Assembly: GCF_019175285.1 (NCBI RefSeq)
Contig: NC_056527.1
Coordinates: 123,070,112-123,134,111 of the forward strand
Direction of reading: 5' to 3'
DNA length: 64,000 nt
Source of the DNA: Sceloporus undulatus
Taxonomy: Eukaryota; Chordata; Lepidosauria; Squamata; Phrynosomatidae
The notes under the pieces are model-generated. The model was not told the origin of the DNA, made no database searches, and worked only from the letters and a program-made list of their open reading frames with translations. Shown here one piece after another: positions 11,243 through 21,245 of this stretch (positions within the stretch are counted from its first letter, which is position 1; the number at the start of each line of letters is the position of its first letter). Both the position numbers and the translations under genes were made by a program.

Positions 11243-12200
11243 TAGCCAGACCCATTCTGCCCTTGGTGCCAACCATTTCTAGATCCTGGCACCCTTCTCA
11301 AATTGGATTTGATTCCTGGTTCTCCATTCTTTCTCTAATATATCCCATGGAAATTATGAAGGAACAAAGAGGGAGAAATATGACTATTTCCCCCTTGTTT
11401 TCAGCAAAGCAACCTGGTTTCCTTTAAAAAGGAAGATTGTGGACCAGGCATCATATGGCAGCTGTTTGCCCCATAGCAGTAGGGCAAGGAATTTGCTCCG
11501 TGTTTTAGTCCAAAGAGAGCTGACGAAGGTGCGGCAGCTATTCTGAGGATATAGTTCAGCACCTTAGATAATCTTTGTGTTTAAAGTTCTGACCAAATCC
11601 CAGAGCGGAGCCATGGCACCGTTGGCATCGAAACCATCAGCTGCCGCTGCAGCCATCTTCACACGACAGAGAATGATTTCCCCCGGGTGCAGGCATGAAA
11701 TAAAAATGACACGGAATAAATATTGCAATGCCAAGATGTGAAATGGGAAACCCGGAGGTTTGATAATAGAGGTCAAACCAAGAGCAGTTTGAGGCTTTTG
11801 GTTTTGGTCTTATTACAACGCAAGGAGAGAAAATGGATTTGCACAAAAACCGCAAAAGCTCACACAAAAGGAGAGCCATATTTTCTCTGTCCATCGCCTA
11901 CAAGAACTCTGTCTCTTCAGTGCTGTCTGAGTTGCTGTTATGTTGTGAGATGTTTTTGACACTGGAACTCCCCCGGGAGAAAGTGTCAGAAATAGTCTGT
12001 TGACAAAATGGTGCCGTTTCTGTTTAGGGAAAGAGGAAAGAAAGAAATGCTCTCTAAGAAGAAGTCAGAGGGTGAAGCAGAGATGAAAATCAGCAAATTC
12101 GGAAGCAGAATGGATGAAGTCAGGCAGACAGAATCCAATGCGAAAGATCAATAATGAAGGCAGAAACTTGGGATACGGAGAAGTGGGAATGTCACTCATG
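11243..12200. other. Intergenic; 11560-11960 is a candidate conserved element
   Basis: No exon recognised. The 11560-11960 part is unique, has retained CpGs and resembles no local repeat. The open frames here are not protein-like. Confidence 0.28.
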
Positions 12201-13085
12201 CATCACCTATTGTGTGTGTGAGGTTTATCAAACGGAGACTTTTGGAGCTTTTGCAGGTCAGTTCCGACGTGACTGTGCTTTCAACAATGCGCATTCATGT
12301 CGTAACGTGAATGTGTTATCAGGCGCCATTCCTTTCTATGGGAGCTGCTTGTGAGGTGCTTCTGCAGTGATTCCAAAGTGACCCCTCATTTTGGTAAAAC
12401 CGGAAAAAAAAAGTGACTTCGCAGAATTCGCTTCCAGGCACACTTCGATTGCACTGTGAATTGGTCTGGTGTGGAAAAGCACTGCGATGGCACCTTGGCC
12501 CCTGCGTCCTGTTCCGTCATCCCCCTCCTCCTCTTTCATGCCATCTCACCCCCTCTGCCNNNNNNNNNNACCCTGCAACCCATTCCATCATTCCCATCAT
12601 CCCCTGCCTTCTCCTGCATCCCAATCCTGGCCCCAGGGACCCCCATTGACCTATCCCATCATCCCCTGACTGCTTCTTCACCCCATGAAGGATGACAGCT
12701 AAGGAGGGGGCAGGGAAGGAGGACAGCGTCCAGAGCCCCACTGAACATTTCCTGTGGAAATACCTTCAATAAGAAATGCAAGGGTGCCGATTCGAATCGT
12801 TGAACCCTCCGGTGTGGTAATACAATGTGCACTCACTCCCCTTTGCTTGAATCTGCATCACGTGACTTGCTTGGAATAGAACTGGACTTTGCTTCCCCCC
12901 TCAATTTGGAAGGACAATGGAAAGGCAACCAAGTGTGGTAAAACATCACGTTTTAACATGAATTCGCATTGCTAGACAGGAGTGACTCTGGATCTGGTGT
13001 GAAAAAACATCACACTTTGCATTGCTAGAACAGGAGTGACTGCGGATCTGAGCTGCAAACCCCCCCCCCCCCAAGTGTGATACGA
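12200..13085. repeat. CpG-rich repeat region with GTGTGGTAAAACATCAC-type motifs and an assembly gap
   Basis: The strings TGGTGTGGAAAAGCAC, GGTGTGGTAATACAATGTGCAC, GTGTGGTAAAACATCAC and GGTGTGAAAAAACATCAC recur across the region. A segment GCATTGCTAGACAGGAGTGA at about 12968 is duplicated at about 13019. CpG density is above that of flanking DNA, which suggests a relatively young insertion. Ten Ns at 12560-12569 mark an assembly gap. Confidence 0.5.
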
Positions 13086-13087
13086 TC

Positions 13088-13272
13088 TTGTGTTGTGCGC
13101 CTTCAAGTCATTTCTGACTTATAGCAACCCTTAGGCAAACCTATCATGGGGTTTTCTTGGCAGGATTTGCACAGAGGAGTTTTGCCATTGCCTTCCCCTG
13201 AGGCTGAGAGAGTGTGACCGGCCAAGTGGGGAATCGAACTCTAGTCTCCAGAGTTGTAGTCCAATGTTCTTT
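13088..13272 (-). mobile_element. Sauria SINE, minus strand
   Basis: GTTGTGCGCCTTCAAGTCAT tail, GGGGTTTTCTTGGCAGGATT, GCCATTGCCTTCCCCTGAGG, then a GGGAATCGAACTCTAGTCTC box-B-like segment. It is slightly truncated at the tRNA head. Confidence 0.88.
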
Positions 13273-13539
13273 TTTCCTCTGGATCCTAAAATCCTCTTGC
13301 CTTGAGACAAAGATACATAAATCTCCTCCACTCTGTAAGGATGTCCAAAGACAAGCAGAAAAGAAAAAGATGACCAAATGCAGCTAGGAGGAGAGGTCAC
13401 AGGAAGGATGGGAATCGGGAAACCTTGGCTTTCCCAAGTCTCAAAGCTTCTCTTGTCAGCCCTGTCCATTTCTGCATTAAGGAAGACATTCTCCAAGCAG
13501 GGAACACACGCTTCAAACACCCATTAAATTACTCTTCCA

Positions 13540-13770
13540 TTCTGTTCTTCAAAGTGTGGTGCTAAATTATTAGCATAAGCATATAGGGCTTGTAATTACC
13601 AACTGCATTTCTTTTTAACAGTGCCAATCAAGGCTTTGCCAGGACCTTGGCATGTCAGAGGCGCCCTGTCACTCGGAGGATGAGAAAATGAGTCACTGTG
13701 CTGGGGATTCGCTGCCTTACAGCAAAGGCACTATGATAAGGAATATAGCTATGGAACGAGGCTGGTTTTT
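13540..13770. other. Candidate conserved non-coding element
   Basis: Unique sequence with GTGCTAAATTATTAGCATAAGC, TTGTAATTACCAACTGC and GTGCCAATCAAGGC. No repeat match and no open frame of interest. Confidence 0.3.
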
Positions 13771-13964
13771 CCCCTAGCTAAGAATTCTGCACCCCAAAAG
13801 AATTTCAGTTCTAGCCTCCAAATGTCTAGCATTGCATAACTTTAAAAAAATAAACTTCATCAAGTTTTTAGATATACAGTTTAAGCATCCAAAGAAAAAG
13901 GGCAGGCAAAGTGACCAAAGGAATGAGAGCTCAGCAAATAGAAGAGCTCATACAGTTCTTTGGA

Positions 13965-14157
13965 TGAGTGTGAAAAAGTTGAAGAAAGTGGATAGGAAGA
14001 AAATAAACTCATTCAAGATGTAGTAGCGGTGGATACTATGGACTGCTTAAAAGACAAATAAATGGGTAGGGTGAAGATAGGGCGACTTGGAGATCTCTCA
14101 TTCATAGGGTTACCATAAGTCAAAGACGACTTGAAGGCAGTAAAACAACAACAAAGG
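13965..14157 (+). mobile_element. Bov-B LINE, 3' end with internal deletion
   Basis: It begins with KKVDRKKINSFKM (the ADRKKI..FEMWC region of ORF2). It then jumps to the extreme 3' end: GACTTGGAGATCTCTCATTC, GTTACCATAAGTCAAAGACG, ACTTGAAGGCAGTAAAACAACAAC. The body between these parts is missing. Confidence 0.75.
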
Positions 14158-14254
14158 TGTAAACAACATGATCACAAAATGATTAAGTATAAAATTACCT
14201 TCAAGCTATGTGTGCAAGGTGTATAGGAAGTATATATGAATTTCATGTTCCGAC

Positions 14255-14510
14255 TTGTTTCCCATCTCTGAGATATCTCATTATTCATTTGCAAATATTC
14301 AAAAACCTGAAACAATCCAAAATCCAGAACACTTGTGGTCCCAAGCGTTTCAGATAAGGGAGACCCAACCTATATTTTATTTTAGCCTTATGCTTCCCCC
14401 ATATGTGGCTTTACATGTATCTCTATTTATTCTGTTAGCTACCTTGAGTCCTCTCTTGGGGAAAAGCTAGGGCATAAATAAGTGATTGATTGGCTGGTTG
14501 ATTGGATTCT
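14255..14510 (+). repeat. pogo/Tigger-like remnant next to a LINE-tail repeat
   Basis: 14270-14370 holds AAAATCCAGAACACTTGTGG and GGTCCCAAGCGTTTCAGATAAGG, matching the 6556-6746 element. 14375-14510 holds 'TTAGCTACCTTGAGTCCTCT ... GGGGAAAAGCTAGGGCATAAATA', the common reptile CR1/L2 3'-end string (..gagtcccct..ggataaata). Confidence 0.55.
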
Positions 14511-14639
14511 GTTCATTTGTTCATTTGGTATTGCTTTTGCAAAGAATATGCTCAGCTTTGCTGAGGGAGAAGTCGGAAGGGAACAGGATGACTAGCAATG
14601 AAGGAGGTTGTTGCTGCCATGCCATTCCGGAGAGCAGCG

Positions 14640-15220
14640 CTAGTCTAATTTGACATCCAATTAATGATCCTCTAAATAGGGCAAGCAATTCCGCTTATTA
14701 AATTACTGTCCTCACTCCAGCATGCCAGGCAAAGAGAGGACGTGGGTAAGCAAATGCCCCAGCAACCCAACAGAGAACATGCCGCACGGTGTCATTGTGT
14801 ATACATTTTTTCATCATAAACACGCTTCATTAGGCTGCCAGAGACTGGAGACTGGCAAGTCCGCTTTGCAGCAGGCCCGGCTGAAAGCCATCACAATTAT
14901 GCAAGTGTTCGTGGCGAACGGGTGTTTTTACAAGGGTAATAAATGGCACGAGGCTTGCACCAGATCAAGGCGAGAGGCACCTCCGAATCTAAAGCAAGCC
15001 GCGGTTCCCTTAAAAGACCTGCGGTGTCAGGGCTCTACCCTTAATTGTGACAAATTTCGGCCCCCTCATCTGCAAAGGTGACATTTCATGGCAGATCAGC
15101 CCAGGAAATTGCCTGGAACAGGGAAGGGTTTCCTGTTTGCTAAGTGATTTCCTGTAATGAGCAAAACATGAGGATGAAAGGGGATCGGAGGGCAATGCAG
15201 CTCAGAGATGTACTAGTCAC
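14640..15220. other. Candidate conserved non-coding element (about 0.6 kb)
   Basis: The longest repeat-free stretch of the left half. It contains CCAATTAATGATCC, CTTATTAAATTACTG, GGTAATAAATGG, CCCTTAATTGTGACAAATT and many isolated CpGs that would have decayed in neutral DNA. No coding exon is supported: the frame at 14722-15081 lacks splice context and domain signs. Confidence 0.35.
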
Positions 15221-15396
15221 GATTAATCTTCATCTGCAAATGGAGACTCCACTTTATTGGATCAGTTTTGCTGCTGTGGCCTATAAGGCATGAAGGTCAA
15301 GATGTTGCTGTACCCCAGAGATGGGAAATGTGCATACTGACCAAGAATGGCCTTCTGTCAGCCCCTTGGAGGGCTTCTCCCAGCCCCATCTCACAC

Positions 15397-15742
15397 ACTC
15401 TCCAACATTGCATAGATGGAAATTGGGACACTTGGGGTCAAGCAACATCAGAGTATGCTCAAAATGGCCAAAGTTATGAATGAGGAAGAGCACACAAATG
15501 AGTTTGCTTTTGCCTCGGCCTACTGGGAAGAGGAAGATTTGCCCCCACTCCTCCCTGCTGAGTTAACTTAGTGCAAACTTCTTTTGCATTTGGAGCTCAG
15601 TCCACAGCTCCTAAAGTAAGCTGGAGAAAAAGAAGGAATGTGGAAGGAGGAGAGAGAAATTGGGATATTTTAAAACCAGCTGAGTAAGGAATCAGGTGTC
15701 CCACTTGCTCAGCGGCTTTTACCAGGAAAGTTGTAGGTTGGC
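15397..15742 (+). mobile_element. Family B DNA element, nearly full length
   Basis: Left end ACTCTCCAACATTGCATAGATG, then GGTCAAGCAACATCAGAG, TGAGTTTGCTTTTGCCTCGG, CCTACTGGGAAGAGG, GAGTTAACTTAGTGCAAACT and AGGAGAGAGAAATTGGGATA. The right terminus has decayed. Confidence 0.75.
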
Positions 15743-15744
15743 TT

Positions 15745-16238
15745 TGTCAGCTGCCTTCCAAGTCAACCTCGACTCGTGGTGACCCTGTGAATGAGTCTCC
15801 AAGTCCCGCATCCTCTACCTCTCTGCTCAGGTCCTGTAGGTTCAGGTCCATGTATTTTCTGACTGAGTCTACCCATCTGGCATGCGGATTTCCTCTCTTT
15901 GTACTGTACCTTCCTCAGCACCATTGTCTTTTCTAATGAATCTTGCCTTCTCATGATGTGGCCAAATATGACAACCTGAATTTGATCATCTTGGCTTCCA
16001 GGGAGAGTTCAGGCTTGATCTGTTCTGGGACCCATTTGTCTCTCTTGTTGGCTGTCCATGGTATCCTTAGCAGTCTTCGTCTCCTGCACCACATCTCAAA
16101 TGAGTTGGTTTTCTTTGTATCTGCTTTCTCCACTGTCCAGCGCTCACATCTGGACATAGTGATGAGGAATACAATGGCTTGGATGAGCCTAACTTTAGCG
16201 GTCAGTTGTATATCTTTACACTTTCGGATCTTATCTAG
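15745..16238 (-). mobile_element. Bov-B LINE, 3' part of ORF2
   Basis: Read on the minus strand it gives KIRKCKDIQLTAKVRLIQAIVF, SRCERWTVEKADTKK, SFEMWCRRRRLLRIPWTA and PEQIKPELSLEAKMIKFRLS, then the 3' end with GTCACCACGAGTCGAGGTTG-type sequence near 15770. These are consecutive Bov-B ORF2 motifs in one long frame (15951-16250). Confidence 0.9.
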
Positions 16239-16499
16239 GGAGATTACCACACAAGCCTGATTCTTTCCACATCATACCTACACCTACTTGAACCACCACA
16301 CCTTTAATCGAGATGAGGCTTTCTGTGAAACCATAGCCAGGTTATCAGTTCCCTCACCAGTGTTTTCTTACAAGATAATAGAGAATGAGACGTGCAACAA
16401 GAACGGCAATTCCTTCTCAATGCGCTGGAAGGGCTCCCACCATGATCTGAGCCCATCCAGGCAGCGTCATGGTTGAGCAGAGTTGCTCCCATTCACTAC
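16239..16499. repeat. Possible MITE fragment (GGGAGATTACCACACAAG end)
   Basis: The start GGGAGATTACCACACAAGCC resembles the terminal GGAGATTATCACATG of the element at 61700-62047. No matching right end was found, so the call is weak. Confidence 0.3.
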
Positions 16500-16745
16500 G
16501 GGATTAACTCATCAGTTTGGGGAACAGCCTTTGATTTAATTTGAAAGACGACAAAATTATATTCCTCTGCTGATTTTCCAGGTGGCAGGATTAGTTGTGG
16601 GGGCCTTTTAGCTTTCTCCCAATTCCTCCTAACTTAATTTGACAGCAACGGCTTTTAGTACAAGGCACCGTTCGATGGGCACTGTGTCTCGGATAATGAA
16701 AATGTCAAGGAAATAGCATGGCATAATTGAGGGAGCTTGTTTTCT
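16500..16745. other. Candidate conserved non-coding element
   Basis: Unique sequence with GGGATTAACTCATC, TTTGATTTAATTTGAAAG, TAACTTAATTTGACAG and retained CpGs. No repeat or exon signs. Confidence 0.3.
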
Positions 16746-16867
16746 TCTATCCAGGATGCACTCAGGCGGGCAAACCAGGCAATCGGATTTGCTGTGTGCG
16801 CACAACTTGGACGAGCCATTGGAAAACCCACCAGCCAAATGGTGCAAAATGCTCACTAGTTCTTTGT

Positions 16868-17032
16868 GGAAAAGTAGGAATGAGTGACATTGGACAAGTT
16901 GCATACTCTCAGCTTCAGGAGAAGGCAATGGCAAATCTCCCCTGAACAAACCTTGACAAGAAATCCCCATGATTAGTTTGCCTTTGGGTCGCCATAAGTC
17001 AGAAACAACTTTGAGGCACACAACAAGAAGAA
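16868..17032 (+). mobile_element. Sauria SINE, 3' two-thirds
   Basis: Contains GGACAAGTTGCATACTCTCA, GAAGGCAATGGCAAATCTCC, CCATGATTAGTTTGCCTTTG, GGTCGCCATAAGTCAGAAAC and the AGGCACACAACAAGAAG tail. The tRNA head is decayed. Confidence 0.85.
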
Positions 17033-17128
17033 ACTGTACTACAGTATTGAAGCATGGAAGTGCAATGTGCTCACAACTTGAAAGTATTAGGTTTGGACTA
17101 CAATTTCCAGAACCATCAGCATGACCAC

Positions 17129-17720
17129 TGTCTCACAGCCGCAGGAGTTTACCACATACCTTGCAGCTGTGGACAAGTCTCCATAGGGACCCCTAAACGC
17201 AGTGTGCAAACAAGGATCAAGGAACACGAGAGACACTGCAGACTGGGCCAGCCAGAAAAATCAGCAGGAGCAGAACATGCCACAAACCATCCTGGGCATA
17301 AAATACTGTTTGAAAACACTGAAGTTCTGGACCATGCCAACCATTACCATGCCAGGATGCACAGGGAAGCCATTGAGATCCACAAACATCTGGATCAGCT
17401 CAACCGGAAAGAAGAAACTCTTAAAGTGAACAAAATTTGGCTACCAGTCCTGAGGAATAGCAAAATAAGGACTCAGCAAATGCAAATGGGAAACCATTCA
17501 GAGTCAGGGGCTTTCCCAGCAGATAATGATCACCAATTAGCAGACATTAATCCTCATTTGCATTAGCCTCCCAGCCTGAGGCCTGCCATCAACACAGAAC
17601 AATCCACATGCAAATCACTCCTGCATTCCCAGGCTCACACAGAATATATAGACCCACTTTTTCCAGGCAAGCATTCTTTTCCAACCTCTGGTTGCACTCC
17701 TAAAAACTAAAGAGCATTCA
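17129..17720 (+). mobile_element. Penelope-like retroelement, GIY-YIG endonuclease end
   Basis: An open frame (to 17566) encodes GVYHIPCSCGQVSIGTPKRS, VQTRIKEHERHCRLGQPEKS, AEHATNHPGHKILFENTEVL and HREAIEIHKHLDQLNRKEE. This is the GIY-YIG nuclease domain typical of the C-terminus of Penelope-like elements (..GVYRIPCSCGKVYIGQT.., ..REAIEI..). A Penelope-like 3' untranslated part follows, with AATATATAGACCCACTTTT at about 17645. The reverse-transcriptase part is absent, so the copy is 5'-truncated. The domain frame is unusually free of stops. Confidence 0.85.
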
Positions 17721-17848
17721 AACTCCATCATTTCAGTGCCAACAGGTCTACCAAGTTGTATAGCTCACATCATTCCTTATGCCCTAAAGGTAAAACCCAT
17801 CCAGATTCTGCACTAGAAACCAATCCAGATTCTATGCTAGAAAAAGCA

Positions 17849-18062
17849 CCAGATCCCAGTTGATCTTGGAAGCTAAGCAGGGTCAGCCCTGTTTAGTACT
17901 TTGGTGGGAGACCATCAATGAATACCGGGTGCTGTAGGCTATATTTCAGAAGAAGGAACTAGCTAAAAGCACCTCTGAGTATTCCCCGCCTAAGAAAATC
18001 CTATAAAATTAATGAGGTCACCATACGTCGACAGGCGACTTGAAGGCACATAGAGTCACACG
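17849..18062 (+). mobile_element. 5S rRNA-derived SINE with Bov-B-type tail
   Basis: 17849-17941 is a diverged 5S rRNA lacking about the first 30 nt: GATCTTGGAAGCTAAGCAGG, TTTAGTACTTTGGTGGGAGACC and AATACCGGGTGCTGTAGGCT match 5S rRNA in order, including the internal A-box region. A non-5S body follows, then GAGGTCACCATACG and GCGACTTGAAGGCACAT, the 3' end shared with Bov-B and Sauria SINEs. It is a retroposon, not a 5S gene. Confidence 0.88.
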
Positions 18063-18086
18063 CTGATATAGATATAGGCATCAGTA

Positions 18087-18293
18087 TGATATATAAGGAA
18101 CACTTTGTCTAAAGGTTTAATGCGACACCTCCTTTTAAAAGGGTGTACAATAAGTTATGAACATTTCAATATATATCCCAGTAGTGCGGCGTGATATATA
18201 CGGAACACTTTGTTAAAATGTGTAAAGTGACACATACTTTAAAAATGACTCACAGTAAGTTATGAACACTTCAAAATATATCCCAGTGACTGC
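18087..18293 (+). repeat. Two-copy tandem duplication, unit about 105 bp
   Basis: Copy 1 (18087-18191) and copy 2 (18192-18293) both start TGATATATA-(A/C)GGAACACTTTG, share TAAGTTATGAACA and end ATATATCCCAGT. The copies have diverged by substitutions and small gaps. No relation to other families in the window was seen. Confidence 0.8.
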
Positions 18294-18950
18294 ATACACT
18301 CCAGCTGGGTTTATTTATCAGAAACCGTCCCTGTTATCTGGTATCTGCCTTTATGAAATCTTTGTTCCATTGCGCAAGTGCCCCCCACCTATTTCATTGC
18401 TTTTCAGGAATGCCTCATTAAAATCAGTCTGGAAAAGTTACTTTTTTTGAATTGTGACTCTCAGAATCTTCCAGCCAGCATGCCTAAAATTCAGATATAT
18501 TGATTTAGAGACATTAATGCAAATGTGGAAATGACTCGTGGAAGTACTACATAAATTGGTGCGGTGGCACATCATACACACTGCCAACCCTGTCACTTCT
18601 GAACACAGAACGGAGCATAGCTTTTGCCTCGGGCTGCAAAATATCTCGGGACAGCCCTGAGGAGTAGGCATGCGTTGCTTCTTTGTAATAGTTGCAATAT
18701 ACCATTTTTGATATGTAGTGTTTGGGTCATCCTGGCACAGAATTCATGCTGATAAGGTAGATGATAAAGAGAAAGATGACTGACTGAATAGCCCTTTTCT
18801 AGGGTGGAACTTCCTTTTGCCAGAATGCTTTCCTTAACTAAGAAAACACTAGAGGGTGCCACTGCTATACATTTTTAAACTGAAAAAGACGTCTGTCCCC
18901 TTATTAAACCAAATTTAAAAAGAGAGCTTGTTGGACAAAACTTAGTATAG
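18294..18950. other. Intergenic, nothing recognised
   Basis: A fragment GACTCTCAGAATCTTCCAGCCAGCATG at about 18455 belongs to the small MITE family G seen more completely at 33978-34122. Nothing else is supported. Confidence 0.4.
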
Positions 18951-18954
18951 GTAA

Positions 18955-19104
18955 AAAAGAGATGGTTTGCCATTGCCTTCCCCTGAGGCTGAGAAAATGT
19001 GACTTGTCCAAGGTCCTCCAGTGAGTTTCATGACTGAGCTGGGAATCAAACCCTGGAGTCATAGTCCAGCACTCAGACCACTGCACCATGCTGGCTCTCT
19101 TAAA
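18955..19104 (-). mobile_element. Sauria SINE, minus strand, 3'-truncated
   Basis: TTTGCCATTGCCTTCCCCTG, GAGAAAATGTGACTTGTCC, GGGAATCAAACCCTGGAGTC and the tRNA-head end CCACTGCACCATGCTGGCTC. The Bov-B-like tail is missing. Confidence 0.85.
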
Positions 19105-19504
19105 GCGATTGCTCCACAAGGCTTTTAAATTGTGTTTATAGACAGAAAAAGCACTGTGGGTGATACTTCTCGCATAATGACACCTTCCACTTGTAGCTGC
19201 TGTGTAGTTGGGTTGTCCCTTTTCATTGATGGGGGAACCCGTCAATGAGCTCACAGTTGTTCTAGTCTCCAGGTGCAAACCATTGCTGCCAGGGCAGATG
19301 CAACATTAGCTATCATTGGTGTCTGTGTCTTCTCTCCCCCTTACCCTGCACTATTCCGAAGCATGCTGTTCACTTTTATTTTATTTTGCTTTTCTTTTTC
19401 TTTTCCTCTTCCTTTTTAAAGCTTCAGACGTATTAGCAGAACTCTTGAATTGCATGAAAAAGTGAAAATAATGTCCTTAAAAAATCCAAAAGGCATGCTG
19501 GGTA
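19105..19504. other. Intergenic, nothing recognised
   Basis: No gene or named repeat. Pyrimidine-rich at 19370-19420. Confidence 0.4.
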
Positions 19505-19662
19505 GATTTCCATGCTACGGCAGTCTGGGATTTGTAGTCTGGAAGGGCACCAGAGCACTCTGACAGAGAAGGCTAAATATCTCAGAAAATTACAATTCCC
19601 AGAATGCCACTTAAAGTGATATCAAACTTGATTATTTCTGCAATGCGGATGCAGCCCAAGAA
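19505..19662 (+). mobile_element. Family A palindromic MITE, left end decayed
   Basis: TCTGGGATTTGTAGTCTGGA, GGGCACCAGAGCACTCTGAC, AGAGAAGGCTAAATATCTCA, ATTCCCAGAATGCC and ATTATTTCTGCAATGCGGATG are family A right-half blocks in order. Confidence 0.75.
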
Positions 19663-20147
19663 GCCACAGCCCTGAGTTTGCAAGACTTGAGCAAAGCAGT
19701 TGTTGACTGGAGTTAGTGTAAGTCTCTCATCACTATGATAGCAAATACTAAGAAACGATTCCCAGAAACAACCACTCTTTCCATTCCTGTGCCACCTGAT
19801 CTTGAAATATTTCTGTAACGGGTCTGTTTCCTTGTCTCTTTCCTGATTCTCACCCTCCACCTCTTTTTCTAACACCGTATCTATTACCTTGCAAGCCTAC
19901 AGGCAGAGACTGTATTGTTTTCTTAATCTTTGTTCATGGCCCACAACACTTTGGGCATTTTATATGTCATAAATAAACCAGCCAACAAACATATTGGCCC
20001 CATCACTGCCGCAAGAGACAGACGCTGAATTCAAATGCTGTAACCTGATAAAATGTTTCCCTATTTGTTCATATCAACATTGTTCAGGTGTAGCCTTCCA
20101 AAACACAGCTTTGGAAGAAAACAAATCCTTCTGTTTGTTCTTGGAGA
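19663..20147. other. Intergenic; LINE-tail-like repeat at 19885-19985
   Basis: 19885-19985 contains 'GCAAGCCTACAGGCAGAGACTG ... TATGTCATAAATAAACC', resembling the CR1/L2-type 3' end (..gcagggactgt..ataaataa). The rest is unassigned. Confidence 0.45.
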
Positions 20148-20149
20148 CC

Positions 20150-20345
20150 TGGGTGAGTTCTTAATTTGCTGCAGGCAAAACTCGGCGGGTATTTAAACAG
20201 GTAAGAGAGTAAATACTCTTAGCTGCCAGCCATTAAAGGCTGTCCGGTGCTAAATGCCATTATGTGCCAAGTGACACCAGATTTGCACATTGCAGATATC
20301 ATTTATTTCAATCATATCTCAGTTTTCCTTCAAGGTATTTTTAGG
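20150..20345. other. Candidate conserved non-coding element
   Basis: Unique sequence with GTTCTTAATTTGCTGCAGG, AGCCATTAAAGGCTG and ATATCATTTATTTCAATCATATC. No repeat match. Confidence 0.3.
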
Positions 20346-20347
20346 CA

Positions 20348-20500
20348 AGCCAGGATGGTTAGTGATTTGAATGTTAGACTGCGTTTCTGGGAAATCAGGG
20401 TTTGAATCACTGCTCAGTCATGGAAACCCAGTGGGTGACTTGGGGCAAGTCACACACTCTCAGCCTCAGAGGAAGGCAATAGTATCACAGGAGGCAACCC
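20348..20500 (+). mobile_element. Sauria SINE, 5' part
   Basis: The tRNA-like head (AGCCAGGATGGTTAGTGATT, TTTGAATCACTGCTCAG) is followed by GGGTGACTTGGGGCAAGTCA and CTCTCAGCCTCAGAGGAAGG. The 3' Bov-B-like tail is absent. Confidence 0.85.
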
Positions 20501-21082
20501 TGGCACTTGATATGGAACTATAATTGTGCAGTGCTAAAGGACAACAGGTGCCTTTCCCATGTTGTTTCTTTGGTGTTATGTATATTTATGGCCATCCCTG
20601 CAATTGTTCAGAGGGGATCAGCTCACAGAGAAGAGAAGAGGAGGGTTTATATACTAAATGGTCCCCAAGTGCAAGTCTTGTTTAAGGATGAAACAGTCCC
20701 TGCAGGCGAAGCGGATGCATCAGAGGAGGCCCACTACAAGGCTGTTTGTAATGCCTGCGTTGGTGTGGGTTGCGCTGGGAATGCCTTTTCCCTCCATGGA
20801 GATAAGTTATTTCTTTTTAGCCGTGTGTTGATTTAGGGGAGTAACTAAAGCTTCGTCTGGCAAGGTTAACAGCGATTGCATAACCATCTTTCCAGAGCAA
20901 TGGCAGGCAAACAGGAAAGGAGAACTTGTGGGACTGGCTGGTTTCTTTCTTCTTGTTTTCTTTTTAATTGACACAAAATAAAAAGACGGCTGTTTCATCC
21001 TTCCCGCTGCCTTTCGCTCCGGTCAATCACGGTTATAAAATAGGGATGAGAAGACCCAAGTGGTCTTTTGTCAGGGAAAGGA
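20501..21082. other. Intergenic, nothing recognised
   Basis: No exon supported. The frame at 20507-20836 has no domain or splice context. Confidence 0.4.
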
Positions 21083-21245
21083 AGAGCAAATGTCCCAGTT
21101 GCTCTCTCCTCCTGCTGCTTTCCTCCTTTGTCCTCAGCTTATGTCAATTGCTGCAAACTGAGTTCATAGTGCAAAAATAGTTTGTACTCAGTTAACTTAA
21201 GCCTGGAGGGGAATGAGAGAGGAGAAGGAGGAAGAATCTCCCCAG
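21083..21245 (-). mobile_element. Family B DNA element, internal part
   Basis: AATGTCCCAGTTGCTCTCTCC, CTTTGTCCTCAGCTTATGTC, AATTGCTGCAAACTGAGTTC and ACTCAGTTAACTTAAGCC are family B blocks in reverse orientation. Confidence 0.72.

Noticed and set aside
17849-17942. 5S rRNA gene
   Set aside because: The 5' end is missing, the sequence is diverged and it is fused to a retroposon body with a Bov-B tail.
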